Notes under the pieces: generated by a model
Databases searched by the model: none
The model's input: the letters and a program-made list of their open reading frames with translations, nothing else
Told to the model about the DNA's origin: nothing
Shown here: positions 32,666 through 42,999 of the stretch, piece after piece
Layout of the letters: each line of letters begins with the position of its first letter
Numbering within the stretch: the stretch's first letter is position 1
Position numbers and translations under genes: made by a program
Source of the DNA: Ruminiclostridium hungatei
GTDB lineage: Bacteria; Bacillota; Clostridia; Acetivibrionales; DSM-1351
Direction: 5' to 3'
Length of the DNA: 64,000 nucleotides
Assembly (NCBI RefSeq): GCF_002051585.1
Contig: NZ_MZGX01000026.1
Span: forward strand, 1-64,000

Positions 32666-35600
32666 TTACAGTCCTGCCAGCTCACCTGTGGCAAAAAGAT
32701 AGACATAGCGCTCTGAAACCTTCAGGCCTGTGAGTTTCTCCAGCGCCCTGGAGTAATATTCAAGCTGAAGCCGGTACCGGTCCTTAATTCTTTCGGTGCC
32801 GCCGGATTCCACATAGTCGGTTTTATAATCCAGAAGGACAAGGTTCCCCTGCTCTTCAAAATAACAATCAATGACACCCTGCAGCAGCACTGTTTCCTCT
32901 TGCTCCTCAGGTCTATCCTGGAATGGCAGCTCCTGATGATTTTCGTAAAGCTCCTTGAAGGAGAGCTCCAGATTGAAGGGAATTTCCCTGTACACAGCAT
33001 CTGCGGCCAGTATCCTCTTGCATATATCCGCGTTTACAAAGGCCATAAGCTTTCTTACATCCACACTTTCGGACTGCTGTTGTGTAATGAGCTCCTTACT
33101 GACCAGCATCCTGAGCTGGCTCTCAATATCCCTGCTTGCAAAGTCCAGGTGCTGCATGACAAAATGCAGCACTGTACCCTTCTCCGCAGCAGACAGACCT
33201 TTTTTCTCCTGCAGGAAAGAAGGCTTGCGTATTCCTGAGAGCTTGCTGAAATCATAGTCCTGTCCCTCATCATTCAAACTGAAATACCTCTTGAGCTCAG
33301 TGACCGACAGCTTTGAAGGTATGCCGGCATATGTGGGAAAGGGGTATTTCCAGGAAAGACGCCGGCTTATCTCAGCACGTGTTTTTTTGTCGGTGTTTTT
33401 ATCCCGGAGCACATCCATAACATTAAATTCATTTTGTTCAAGGCTTCCAGCCTTTTTGACGGAAATCGAATAATCACTGTTTTTAAGATACACACTCCAT
33501 TTTGAATCACTTGGTACTTCCGGCGGTTGGGCATCTCTGCCGGTACCCGCTGCAAAACGGAGGTTCAGCGCGTTTTCATGCCTCATGACGGCAGGGCATA
33601 TCCAGTCCAGGTAGTTCCTGGCCTTGGCCATTTCGTCAGGCGGAAATTTGACACCGGGAAATTCGGCAGCAGACAGCCATTTGGACGCGGCTTTTTCCAG
33701 ATTGCCCACAGCACCGGTAAGTATGAGTTTTTCCCTTGCCCTGGTCAGCGCAACATAAAGTATGCGCATTTCCTCGGATAAGGTTTCATTCCGGATTTTC
33801 TGGGCTATTGCCAGCTTCGGTACCGACGGATATTTTATTCTTCTCCGGTAATCTACAAAGTCCGGGCCGAAACCCAGCTCCTGGTGCAGTAAAATGCTTT
33901 TGTACATATCCTGGAAATTGAATTTCTTGCCGCAGCCGCTGACAAATACTACAGGAAACTCAAGGCCTTTGCTTTTGTGTATACTCATAAGCCTGACCAC
34001 ATTGTCGTTTTCACCCAGTATTTTGGCACTTCCCATATCACCCTTGCCGGTTTTCAGCCTGTCTATGAAATTTATAAAATTAAACAAGCCCTTGTAGCTG
34101 GTTTTTTCATATTGAAGGGCTCGTTCAAAAAGCACCCTGAGATTTGCCTGCTTTCTCTCTCCGTCCTGCATGGCTCCAACAATGCTGAAATATCCGGTGT
34201 CGCCGTATAACTGCCATATAAGCTTATGGGTGGACATGTACATGGACATTGACCTCCACTGCTCCAGCCTTTTCAGGAAGCCCCCGGCTTTCTGGCCTGT
34301 TTTGCCGTCAGACTCCGCCAGAAGCTTAAGTGCATCAAACAGAGCCGCCTTCCTGTCTGTCAACCTCAGCTCCGCCAGTTCATCCGTACTGAAATTTGCC
34401 ACGGGGGATCTGAGCACCGACAGCAGAGGTATGTCCTGGTAAGGATTATCTATTATTTGAAGCAGCGAAAGGAACACCTGTACTTCAGGAGTTTTGAAGA
34501 AACCGCTGCCGGTATCGGCAAAAACAGGTATGCCGAAAAGGGAAAGTTCCTCACAAAATACCTCTGTCCAGCTTTTAGTGGTTCTCAGAAGTATAACTAT
34601 ATCTCTGAATTGCAGTTTTCTATATTGATTTTCCTTTTTATCAAAAACACAAAAATACCTGCCTTCACTGTCAGGCTGCATCAGCTCAATTATGCGTCCT
34701 GCCACCAGCCTGGCCTCTTTTTGCAGGTTGTCAAGTATCTCCTCTTCTTCCCCCTCCGCCGGTTCCTCCTCAGCTTCTTCCTGTTCCTCTTCAGGGCTGG
34801 AAGAAGCTGCCGTTTCCAAGAGATGCAGCTCCACAGTCCCTCCCGTTAAAGCTGCCTCTTCCTCCGGTTCCGGGAAAAATGCCCCGGGGTTCAATCTCTC
34901 CTGCTGGTCATACTCCAGTTCTCCCATGCTCTCGGACATTATCTGCTCGAATATGAAGTTTACACCATCTACCACTTCTTTTCTGCTTCTGAAATTCTTA
35001 AACAGCAGAAGCTTCCTGTACAAGCCTTCAGCCTCACCGGAGTAGCTGTTGTATTTGCCCATGAACAATTCCGGCTTTGCCTGCCTGAATCTGTAGATAC
35101 TCTGCTTGACATCCCCGACCATGAAAACATTGGGAGTTCCCCTGTCTTCCCTGGATATCATACCTATGATTATCTCCTGGACAAGATTGCTGTCCTGATA
35201 TTCATCCACCAGAATTTCATCGAACTTGTCCTTATAAGCCATTGCAACAGCAGAAGGGCGGTTATTTCCGGCTTCGTCCGTTTCGGCCAAAAGCTTCAGG
35301 CAGAAATGTTCCAGATCATTAAAATCCACGGCAGCTTTAGAATGCTTCCTGTCAGAGTACTTCCTTGTGAATTCAAGCACAAGGCGGGACAAACATTTAA
35401 GCAGCGGATATACCTCCTTAAGGTCTGCGGTAATATCCTCGGATTTCTGAAAAAATACTTCCTCCTTCAGATTCTTTACAAAGGCCTTTGTTTCGTCCCT
35501 GGTTTGCCTGACCTGCTCCTGAAGCTGCTTATCCGCATCCTTTCCGGAGCTTGGCAGTCTGATGAATTCAAAATTATTCAGATACAAAAAGATGTCATTC

Positions 35601-36466
35601 CATTTTGCAGTTGCCTGCACCTTGTTGCCGGTCTCCTCCGACATAGCCGGGTCTGCTCCCTTTACCAGCCTCAGCAGCTCCTTGAGCCTGTCCAGTTCCT
35701 CCTGGAAAACCCCAAAATATTTCTCCAGGCCCGAAGCATGCTTTAGTCTTTTACAGGCCCCCGCATATATCTCAATCAGACCTTCCAGGCGCAGGCCGGT
35801 TATCTTGAGTACAATTTCCCCCCATGAGGTTTCCGAAAAATCCTTGCCCAGGTCCCCGTTAAAATCCTCCGTCCGGTCCGAAAGCCACTTCTCCGGCCAG
35901 GGGTAGCTCTGGACAAAACCATAAATATTAAGCACCATGTCCTGAAGCTTCTGATCGTCACGGTTGGTGCCATAGGCTTCCAGCAGGTCAAAAAAATCAG
36001 AGTTGTTGTCCTGGTCCTCATAAACTTCTTCAAATAGCTCATTCAAGGTTTCCAGCCTCATTATGGCGGCTTCTGTCTCATCAAGTATTCTGAAATTCGG
36101 GTCCAGCTCCAGGCTTTGAAAATTATTTCTGATCACTTCAAGGCAGAAGGAATGTATGGTAGTAATGGAGGCCTTGTTCAACAATGTCAACTGCCTTTGC
36201 AGACTTTTTGAGACACTTTTTTCCTCAATGGCCTTTGAAATGGCGGTGCCTATCCTCTCCCTCATCTCAGTTGCGGCGGCGTTGGTGAAGGTTACAACCA
36301 GCAGGGCATCTATATCGACAGGCTTATCTTCATTTATGATTTTCCGGATGATTCTTTCCACCAGGACGGCAGTCTTACCGGCGCCTGCAGCGGCTGCAAC
36401 CAGCAGATTGCAGTCCTTCTCCATAATGGCAGCCTGCTGTTCCTTTGTCCAAACTGTTTGGGCCAT
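32666..36466 (-). CDS. addA: ATP-dependent helicase/nuclease subunit AddA
   Basis: A 1266-residue UvrD-like helicase with a C-terminal nuclease. With AddB it processes double-strand breaks for RecA. Seen are Walker A AAAGAGKTAVLVERI, the VVTFTNAAATEMRERI motif, IHSFCLEVI, DEYQDSN (Walker B), GDVKQSIYRFRQA, SIHKSKGLEFPVVFV and YVALTRARE. The nuclease motif VIDCYFEEQGNLVLLDYKTDY (PD-D/E-xK type) lies near residue 1210. An unusual acidic run (SPEEEQEEAEEEPAEGEEEE) sits near residue 570. ATG 36466 has GGAGG upstream. Forms an operon with addB, 43 bases apart. Confidence 0.96.
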   Translation of the reverse strand: MAQTVWTKEQQAAIMEKDCNLLVAAAAGAGKTAVLVERIIRKIINEDKPVDIDALLVVTFTNAAATEMRERIGTAISKAIEEKSVSKSLQRQLTLLNKASITTIHSFCLEVIRNNFQSLELDPNFRILDETEAAIMRLETLNELFEEVYEDQDNNSDFFDLLEAYGTNRDDQKLQDMVLNIYGFVQSYPWPEKWLSDRTEDFNGDLGKDFSETSWGEIVLKITGLRLEGLIEIYAGACKRLKHASGLEKYFGVFQEELDRLKELLRLVKGADPAMSEETGNKVQATAKWNDIFLYLNNFEFIRLPSSGKDADKQLQEQVRQTRDETKAFVKNLKEEVFFQKSEDITADLKEVYPLLKCLSRLVLEFTRKYSDRKHSKAAVDFNDLEHFCLKLLAETDEAGNNRPSAVAMAYKDKFDEILVDEYQDSNLVQEIIIGMISREDRGTPNVFMVGDVKQSIYRFRQAKPELFMGKYNSYSGEAEGLYRKLLLFKNFRSRKEVVDGVNFIFEQIMSESMGELEYDQQERLNPGAFFPEPEEEAALTGGTVELHLLETAASSSPEEEQEEAEEEPAEGEEEEILDNLQKEARLVAGRIIELMQPDSEGRYFCVFDKKENQYRKLQFRDIVILLRTTKSWTEVFCEELSLFGIPVFADTGSGFFKTPEVQVFLSLLQIIDNPYQDIPLLSVLRSPVANFSTDELAELRLTDRKAALFDALKLLAESDGKTGQKAGGFLKRLEQWRSMSMYMSTHKLIWQLYGDTGYFSIVGAMQDGERKQANLRVLFERALQYEKTSYKGLFNFINFIDRLKTGKGDMGSAKILGENDNVVRLMSIHKSKGLEFPVVFVSGCGKKFNFQDMYKSILLHQELGFGPDFVDYRRRIKYPSVPKLAIAQKIRNETLSEEMRILYVALTRAREKLILTGAVGNLEKAASKWLSAAEFPGVKFPPDEMAKARNYLDWICPAVMRHENALNLRFAAGTGRDAQPPEVPSDSKWSVYLKNSDYSISVKKAGSLEQNEFNVMDVLRDKNTDKKTRAEISRRLSWKYPFPTYAGIPSKLSVTELKRYFSLNDEGQDYDFSKLSGIRKPSFLQEKKGLSAAEKGTVLHFVMQHLDFASRDIESQLRMLVSKELITQQQSESVDVRKLMAFVNADICKRILAADAVYREIPFNLELSFKELYENHQELPFQDRPEEQEETVLLQGVIDCYFEEQGNLVLLDYKTDYVESGGTERIKDRYRLQLEYYSRALEKLTGLKVSERYVYLFATGELAGL

Positions 36467-36509
36467 TTGCTCCAACCTCCATGTTCTCTATACATTTGTT
36501 CCGTATTTG

Positions 36510-39500
36510 TCACTGCATTTGTTCCAGCATCTGGTGCATCAGCTTCCAGACCTCCTCCGATTCCCTGTCATGCAGCAATTTGAAACTGTTCTCCTTCTGC
36601 GCCGGATCAAACTGGCAAATTGAAGAATAGCTGCAATACTGGCAGGAGGTCACTTTTCTTTTTCTGTAGGGCTTGATTGCCACATCACCCTTCATGATTT
36701 CCGAACATAAATCCTTAAGCAGCCTTTTTACATACTCCCTTAAAACGGTAAACTGTTCCAGTGTGGCTACTGAGGATTTGCCGAGAACATCCCCCTTGTT
36801 TATCCTTGCAGGGATAATCATTGAACTGCCGTCAATTTCGTTGTCCATGTGCTTTATCAATTGTACGTCCGCCAGCAGCAGCCCTTTCATCTTGAGCTTT
36901 TTCATGATGGCAGCCTCGATTTCTTCCGGAGTTGCAGTAACCGAGCCCCTGACCAGAGGGTCATCCACCCGGAAGTATAGCATGCCGCCGGGATAGATGC
37001 TGTCCTCCGCTTCCCTGCCGGTATTTTGCCACAGAGCGTCCATATATGTGATTAACTGCATCTGAAGGCCATAATATACGTCACTGAGCCTGAAATCCTT
37101 CTGCCCCGACTTGTAGTCCACAATTCGCAGATAAGTTCCCTCCCTGGTCTTCAACGCGTCCACTCTGTCTATTCTGCCTACAAGGGTGATTTTTTCACCC
37201 GAGTCCAATTCTACTACTATTGGCGGGAATTTGCCGTTTTCGCTGAAATCAACCTCATAACCAATGGGTTCGAAGCTGCTCCTGCGGATGTGCTCAGCTA
37301 TAAGCCAGACTGCTCTTGTAACCACTCTTTTAAGCCTCACTGTCAGGGCTCGGAACCTCTTTGAACCGCCCAGGATGGTATTTTTCATTCCTGATAACAG
37401 ATTGTCAACAATCAGGGCCACCTGCTCAGCACACCATTCTTTCTCCAAGGACCGCCAGGATATTTCCCTTTCTTCCACCACTCGGGAAAATTGCTCGATA
37501 ACCGTATGCATGAATGTACCCACATCCGGAGGGCTTAGCTGGTATATCCTGCGCTCCTTTGCCCCCAGACCGTACTGTACATAGTAGGCAAAGGGACAGG
37601 AGGTGTATTTTTCAATTCTTGACACGCTGGAGTATGCATTTGCTCCGTACAGCTCCCGTATTTTTTCCCTGCTTACCGGCAGTGCTGTATTTCTGTATTT
37701 AAAGGCTTCTCCCATAAGCTCGCACCTCTGCTTCCACTCAGGCCGGTCCCGATACCATTCATATACGGCCTGCCACACCGGGCTTATTTCCATGCCGTTG
37801 TTTCTGTCTCTCAGGGCCAGGACCAACTGATTGAATACCGGCTGCGGTGAGGAAATAAGCCTGACATACTCTTCAGAACCTGCGGGCTTGGCAACATTGC
37901 TCTTACAGGTCACCTGGGGGAAAAGCTTCCTCACCCTGGATATAATTCCTGAAGGCCTCATGGTTTTTCCCTCATGGTCAGCTATGGGCCAGCTTATCCT
38001 CAAATAGTTTTTTGGTGTGGTCAATGCCCTGTAAATCAGGTTTTGTTCATCAAACACCTGGGTTTTTGTGTCGCTGGCCAGTTCCACCCCATTGTTGTTG
38101 AGCACCAGCCTGTCGGCATCGGACAATATACCTTCACTCATACCCGCAGAAGGGAAAATGCCGTCATTTGTTCCAAGCAGGAACAGAGCCTTGATTTCGT
38201 GGCTTTTTGAGTGCTCCACGCTTCCTACCAGCACCTGATCCAGTGCAACCGGTATGGATGAAATCTTATACTCTGCCAGACCAATTTTCAGGATGTTTGT
38301 AAACCTTTCAATTCCAAGGGTCTCTTCTCCAAGTACTTCAACAACCTGATCGAACACTTCCATAAGGATGTTCCATACCTGCTCATATTCGGAGGCAAGT
38401 CTCAGCTCCCCGTTTTGTTTGAACAATTCAATATAGTTCTCTATTTTATTCTCAATTCCCATTTCAGTGAGGTAGTCGTAAAGGCAGCCGCAAAAATCCG
38501 CCGCCCTCTTTCTTCCCCTGGTTTTCTCCCTGAAACGGCTAAGGGGCTGTACAATCAGCCTTCTTGTTTCATTTATTTCCAAAAGCATTTGCTGGGTTTC
38601 ACTGCTGCGCTTTTCCTCCGGCAGCAGTTCAGGAGTCATGTTCCAGTCTCCGTTGTAAGTCCACTTATTCCCCCTTATGCCACACGCCAGAACATAATTT
38701 TCTATTTTATCAATCTGATTTTTATCAAAATCCATAAGGCCTGATTTTAAATATCTGAAAACCGCCTCGTAGGACCAGTTTTCATTAAAAATATCCAGCA
38801 TGGACAAAACCAGTCTGATTAAAGGGTGATTTGTAATTTCTGACTTTGAGTCTATAAAACATGGAATTCCATACTCCTGAAAAATGACCTCCACCAGTTC
38901 CTGATATCCTGCCAGATTTCTGGTGACAACTGCCATATCCCTGTACCTCAGCCCCTTATCACGGCAAAGCCTTATAATGTCACGGGCACACTCTTCAATT
39001 TCAGTATATATGTTTACCGCTTCATACAGTTCAATATCCTCCGTGCTCTTTTCATATGCCGCATATGGATATGCAAAATAGTTATTCTCAAGCAGGGCAA
39101 GTTCCCTGCTCTCCTTGAACCGCGGGAGTACAGGGCTGTTGCAGCATATGGGCGGCAGAACCTTTACCGAATTATCACCTGCTATGGCCGCAAATCTCCT
39201 GTAGGTATTTTTAACCGAGAAAAAAACATCGGAAATATCTGAAGCCTCATCCTCCAGAATATCGGTGCAAATCGTTATGTAAACCGTACGAGCTTTAACC
39301 ATCAACCTCGAAATGACTAAAAACTCCTGGGGAGTGAAGCCCGAAAAGCCGTCTATCCATATGTCCGCCTGGTCATACATATTTGTAGCGTCCAGCTTTG
39401 CCGCCAAAAGGGTGAGCTCATCATCGGAATCCCGGTAGCGAAGAGAAAGCAGTTCTTCAAATTTGGAATAGATGAGACTGATTTCCGATACTTTCTGACG

Positions 39501-39956
39501 GAGGTAGGAATTTACCTCCAGATTATTTATGATATTCTCCATATCCTCCGGATGGACATTATATCTCTTCAGTTCCGTTATAAGGCCGGATATTGTATTG
39601 ACAAAGCCCTGGCTTCCGGCAGACTTGTGAAATATGGCAAACTCCTCTTTCATCTTATCCAGTATGATATACAGCAGCATGCACTTGCCTGCCGGATGTA
39701 TATGGGGATAGGTTATGCCGCCCACCTGGTTCAAAACCCGGTATGCCAGCCTTCGGAAGCTCAATACCTCTGTCTCAAGGATACCGCCCGTTTCCAGAAC
39801 CTTTATAAGATCATATTCAGCCTGAAAGGTGTATTGTTCCGGTACAAGCAAAACCAGCTTTTGGGACTTGTCTTCCGACAACTTTGATTTTATTTGCCTT
39901 AAGCAGTGAAAGGACTTTCCAGAGCCTGCCCGTCCATAAATAAATTGAAGGCTCAT
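36510..39956 (-). CDS. addB: ATP-dependent helicase/deoxyribonuclease subunit AddB
   Basis: A 1148-residue partner of AddA. The N-terminal GRAGSGKSFHCL is the single ATP-binding motif kept in AddB, while other helicase motifs are degenerate as usual. The C-terminal nuclease shows GRIDRVDALK...YLRIVDYKSGQKDF. Iron-sulfur cluster cysteines are visible: SCPFAYYVQYGL near residue 795 and CQYCSYSSICQFD near 1115. It is the first gene of the addBA operon; the CPBP protease gene lies just upstream on the same strand (25 bases), so transcription may start before it. Confidence 0.96.
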   Translation of the reverse strand: MSLQFIYGRAGSGKSFHCLRQIKSKLSEDKSQKLVLLVPEQYTFQAEYDLIKVLETGGILETEVLSFRRLAYRVLNQVGGITYPHIHPAGKCMLLYIILDKMKEEFAIFHKSAGSQGFVNTISGLITELKRYNVHPEDMENIINNLEVNSYLRQKVSEISLIYSKFEELLSLRYRDSDDELTLLAAKLDATNMYDQADIWIDGFSGFTPQEFLVISRLMVKARTVYITICTDILEDEASDISDVFFSVKNTYRRFAAIAGDNSVKVLPPICCNSPVLPRFKESRELALLENNYFAYPYAAYEKSTEDIELYEAVNIYTEIEECARDIIRLCRDKGLRYRDMAVVTRNLAGYQELVEVIFQEYGIPCFIDSKSEITNHPLIRLVLSMLDIFNENWSYEAVFRYLKSGLMDFDKNQIDKIENYVLACGIRGNKWTYNGDWNMTPELLPEEKRSSETQQMLLEINETRRLIVQPLSRFREKTRGRKRAADFCGCLYDYLTEMGIENKIENYIELFKQNGELRLASEYEQVWNILMEVFDQVVEVLGEETLGIERFTNILKIGLAEYKISSIPVALDQVLVGSVEHSKSHEIKALFLLGTNDGIFPSAGMSEGILSDADRLVLNNNGVELASDTKTQVFDEQNLIYRALTTPKNYLRISWPIADHEGKTMRPSGIISRVRKLFPQVTCKSNVAKPAGSEEYVRLISSPQPVFNQLVLALRDRNNGMEISPVWQAVYEWYRDRPEWKQRCELMGEAFKYRNTALPVSREKIRELYGANAYSSVSRIEKYTSCPFAYYVQYGLGAKERRIYQLSPPDVGTFMHTVIEQFSRVVEEREISWRSLEKEWCAEQVALIVDNLLSGMKNTILGGSKRFRALTVRLKRVVTRAVWLIAEHIRRSSFEPIGYEVDFSENGKFPPIVVELDSGEKITLVGRIDRVDALKTREGTYLRIVDYKSGQKDFRLSDVYYGLQMQLITYMDALWQNTGREAEDSIYPGGMLYFRVDDPLVRGSVTATPEEIEAAIMKKLKMKGLLLADVQLIKHMDNEIDGSSMIIPARINKGDVLGKSSVATLEQFTVLREYVKRLLKDLCSEIMKGDVAIKPYRKRKVTSCQYCSYSSICQFDPAQKENSFKLLHDRESEEVWKLMHQMLEQMQ

Positions 39957-39981
39957 AGCTTATGTACTCTCCTTGATTATT

Positions 39982-40944
39982 TTAGTTCAAAATGTGTCTA
40001 TTGCCGTCCATTGTCTTATCTGTCTTTTTAATAACGAAAGCAGTTGCTGCATAAAACAGGCCGGCAGTTATTATGACTGATACAAGTCCGGACACCGGGT
40101 CAAAGTTGGTAGTATAAAAAACCGTATTTGTAGGGAGTGCCGTATCTGGATAGCTCACAAGAAGAAAACAGAACAGGTTGTTGACTGCATGGGCACCCAT
40201 TGCCGCTTCCAGTGAATTCGTCCTGATGGTGATCATTGCAAGCACCATGCCCACAACAAAGTAATTGAGAATCATGCATATGGTGCTGAATACCCCCAGC
40301 TTGTTGGAGGCATATACCTCAGGATTTGCAAGATGAGGCAGTGTAAACACAACTCCGGATATAACAGAAAGCAGCAGGCCGTTTTTTACTTTAAGGCCGA
40401 AGCTCTGTATTATATAGCCTCTGAATACAATCTCCTCGGTGGTTGTCTGAATAGGAGTCATTATCAGTATAAGCGGAAGGGTGTACCAGAATTTCGAGCT
40501 GTCAAAGGAAAGCTTATACGTTCCCGGATTAAAAATGTAATCCACTCCCGTGCCTATTGCCAGCAATATCCCAAAAACCGCAAAACCAATCCAGAAGTTT
40601 GACCATTTAAGCTTTCCCCGGTTATTGAAAACAGAGCCGAAAGGTCTGTTGTGAATCCATTTGATTGCTATAAAAGCACCTGCCAGCATAAAATAAATTG
40701 CAAGGTTTGAAAAAATGTAATTGGCCACAGGGTTTACGTACTTCCCCATAAATTCAATGGCATTTTCCTGAAGCAGCGGATCATATATGGAATACGGATT
40801 GCGAACAATTGCATATATCATTGGTACTGAAGCCACTATTCCTCCAAGTATGAAATAGAAGTACAATATAACCGCCGAGGCTGCTACAAACCTTGCGGGC
40901 CTGTTATTTCCAATTTGTCCTAAATTCTGATATTTTGATATCAA
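39982..40944 (-). CDS. CPBP-family intramembrane metalloprotease (CAAX protease-like)
   Basis: A roughly 320-residue protein with about eight membrane helices. The glutamate motif TTTEEIVFRGYIIQ (EExxxR), LPHLAN (His) and HAVNN (His) are the three catalytic/metal motifs of the Abi/CPBP family. The start is uncertain: no ATG is in frame near the beginning, and TTG 40944 has an AGGGGG site nine bases upstream, so I prefer it to TTG 40986. Members process prenylated or signal peptides or give bacteriocin self-immunity; the role here is unknown. It precedes addBA by 25 bases. Confidence 0.85.
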   Translation of the reverse strand: MISKYQNLGQIGNNRPARFVAASAVILYFYFILGGIVASVPMIYAIVRNPYSIYDPLLQENAIEFMGKYVNPVANYIFSNLAIYFMLAGAFIAIKWIHNRPFGSVFNNRGKLKWSNFWIGFAVFGILLAIGTGVDYIFNPGTYKLSFDSSKFWYTLPLILIMTPIQTTTEEIVFRGYIIQSFGLKVKNGLLLSVISGVVFTLPHLANPEVYASNKLGVFSTICMILNYFVVGMVLAMITIRTNSLEAAMGAHAVNNLFCFLLVSYPDTALPTNTVFYTTNFDPVSGLVSVIITAGLFYAATAFVIKKTDKTMDGNRHILN

Positions 40945-41091
40945 TGTATGTTTCCCCCTGGTTTTGCGATTTTGTACAGCATACAATGGTATATGCCTGA
41001 TTTATTACTTCGTCTGCAATTTATTATACCACTTAAAGAAGCTGTTTAAAATCCCTATTGACCGATGCCATTCTTTTCTTCCTTATCCAGC

Positions 41092-42798
41092 TCATTTCTG
41101 AGTGTTAACCTGCTTTTGCGCACGGCTTGCATATGCCAAAGCATTTGCCGATTCCATTCCGCTCTGGAGCGCACCCTGCATCCATCTGTGAAGTGCTGAT
41201 ACGTGTTCACCCGCAAAGAAAACCTTTTTGCCATATTCCGGCTGTGTCATAGGCCAGGAAAACAGTTTTTTCTGCTCAGGTGTGAAATAGCAGAAGGCAC
41301 CTCTGAACAAAGGGTCTGAATTCCAGTTTTGAGTCTTGTAATCTGTTACTATACTATCCAGCGCTCCTGCGGGAAGGCCGTGAACCTCTTCCACATCACG
41401 CTTGATTTTTGTTATGCGCTCTTCTTCCGTCATATTTCCAAGTCTTACGGCATCCAGATTTAAATTATATGTGCCAAGTATGACTCCAGGGTCATTTACA
41501 CTGTTTGCCTTCTGGTAATGTGAGGAATACCATATAGTTGTAACGGGAAGGTCTGTATAGGAGCCCCCGCCTATTATCCCCTGCTCCTCCCAGAACCTGC
41601 GGTTGCAATAAATCAAGGTTTTCTGGGCATTGCCGTAGTTTACCTCCTTGATTGCCTGCATTTTTATGCTGCTGAAAATAGGGTTTATATCAAAGGTCCT
41701 GAGCACTGAAAACGGTACAGCACATACTATGCTGTCAAAGCTCTCAATTTTCAAGCTCTCCGAATCACTTACAGTATATGCTACCGATACCTTTTCGTCA
41801 GCATTGCCATAGATACCTTTGACCGTATAACCCGGCCTGTACGAAACATTTCCCAGCCGGGCTGCCGGTATACCCGGATAATATCTTGAGGTATCCTTGC
41901 TGGTAAAGGAATTTATAAAGGCCAGTGGCAGATTTACCATTCCCCCTTTTATCTGATACATATACCAGAAGTTTACAGGGTAGTATTCCTGCACGAAATC
42001 CACATAATTATTGTATAAAAACTCCCCTCCTATGGGAAACAGGTTGGACAGCAGGTTTATGGCATCCTGGCTCAGCTTCCTCCACTGAAACATCTGCCTT
42101 ACATTCAGGCTGTCCCAGAACAGCAGTTGTCTGCTGTACCGCGGCAGCACCCTGATTATCTCGCTCCTTACAGAGGGAGGTGCCTGCAAAACCGGAGCTT
42201 CTATCCCATAGTAGCCCAGCTCCTGCCAGGGTGTTTCAGCCTCCCAGCCAGTCAACCTGTAGGTCGGATATATATATTTCATTACATTTTTGCCCTGGGG
42301 GTCGTTCCTGACCCGAACCTGGTGCAGATAGATAAAAGCATTTGGATCCGACTGTATCCATGGTATTGTTTCAAGCCCGAAAAGATTTATGTAATGCCAC
42401 ATGGTTTCATGATTTACAGGAATTCTCATTGGGCCAAATTCACCATAATACTGCTTTTCCCGGTCAAAATAAAAGGTATATACCCTGCCTCCCGCTCTTT
42501 CCTTATTTGCCTCAAAAATTTCAATATCAAAACCCAGCTTCCGTAATTCAAACGCAGCAGACAGACCTGCCAGTCCGCCTCCGATTATTCCTATCCGCCT
42601 GCCTTTGAACTGTCCCGGACCTGCAATATTGGTAATGGGCTCAGGAGGAGACATAGCCTTGTTTATATAGTCGTAATCCTCCGTATGGCAGGCCCTGTAC
42701 AGGGCATACCAGGACATAATGCTTCTCTCATAGTCCGTTGGATTGGGCGGCTGATTGGGTTTGGGCGCTTTGGGGTTTAACAGGTTATCACAAATCAT
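41092..42798 (-). CDS. FAD-dependent flavin amine oxidase family protein
   Basis: A 568-residue flavoprotein. The FAD-binding dinucleotide motif RRIGIIGGGLAGLSAAFELRK begins near residue 67, after a proline-rich leader (PKAPKPNQPPNPTDYERS). The ERAGGRVYTF segment and the C-terminal KKVFFAGEHVSALHRWMQGALQSGMESA match monoamine oxidase/L-amino-acid oxidase enzymes. No signal peptide. The substrate amine is unknown. Transcribed alone, divergently from the thioredoxin-reductase-like gene. Confidence 0.85.
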   Translation of the reverse strand: MICDNLLNPKAPKPNQPPNPTDYERSIMSWYALYRACHTEDYDYINKAMSPPEPITNIAGPGQFKGRRIGIIGGGLAGLSAAFELRKLGFDIEIFEANKERAGGRVYTFYFDREKQYYGEFGPMRIPVNHETMWHYINLFGLETIPWIQSDPNAFIYLHQVRVRNDPQGKNVMKYIYPTYRLTGWEAETPWQELGYYGIEAPVLQAPPSVRSEIIRVLPRYSRQLLFWDSLNVRQMFQWRKLSQDAINLLSNLFPIGGEFLYNNYVDFVQEYYPVNFWYMYQIKGGMVNLPLAFINSFTSKDTSRYYPGIPAARLGNVSYRPGYTVKGIYGNADEKVSVAYTVSDSESLKIESFDSIVCAVPFSVLRTFDINPIFSSIKMQAIKEVNYGNAQKTLIYCNRRFWEEQGIIGGGSYTDLPVTTIWYSSHYQKANSVNDPGVILGTYNLNLDAVRLGNMTEEERITKIKRDVEEVHGLPAGALDSIVTDYKTQNWNSDPLFRGAFCYFTPEQKKLFSWPMTQPEYGKKVFFAGEHVSALHRWMQGALQSGMESANALAYASRAQKQVNTQK

Positions 42799-42999
42799 TT
42801 TTTCACCCTGAAGTACTTGTTCCTACTCAAGTATATGAAAAAATTCCTGCATATGTGTTAAATTACCGCTGCAATATGCCAGGTCACGGGCGGATTGTAA
42901 AATTTTTTTACTCCAAATAAAGATAAAATAATTTTTTATTCTTAATAAATGGGGTATATTATTTTATATAAAATGAAATTCATAAAAGGGGAAAACTTT

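Noticed and set aside
33894-36623. Several 60-155 codon plus-strand frames across addA and addB
   Set aside because: Antisense shadows of the long AddAB genes; low-complexity Ser/Leu-rich translations and no start signals.
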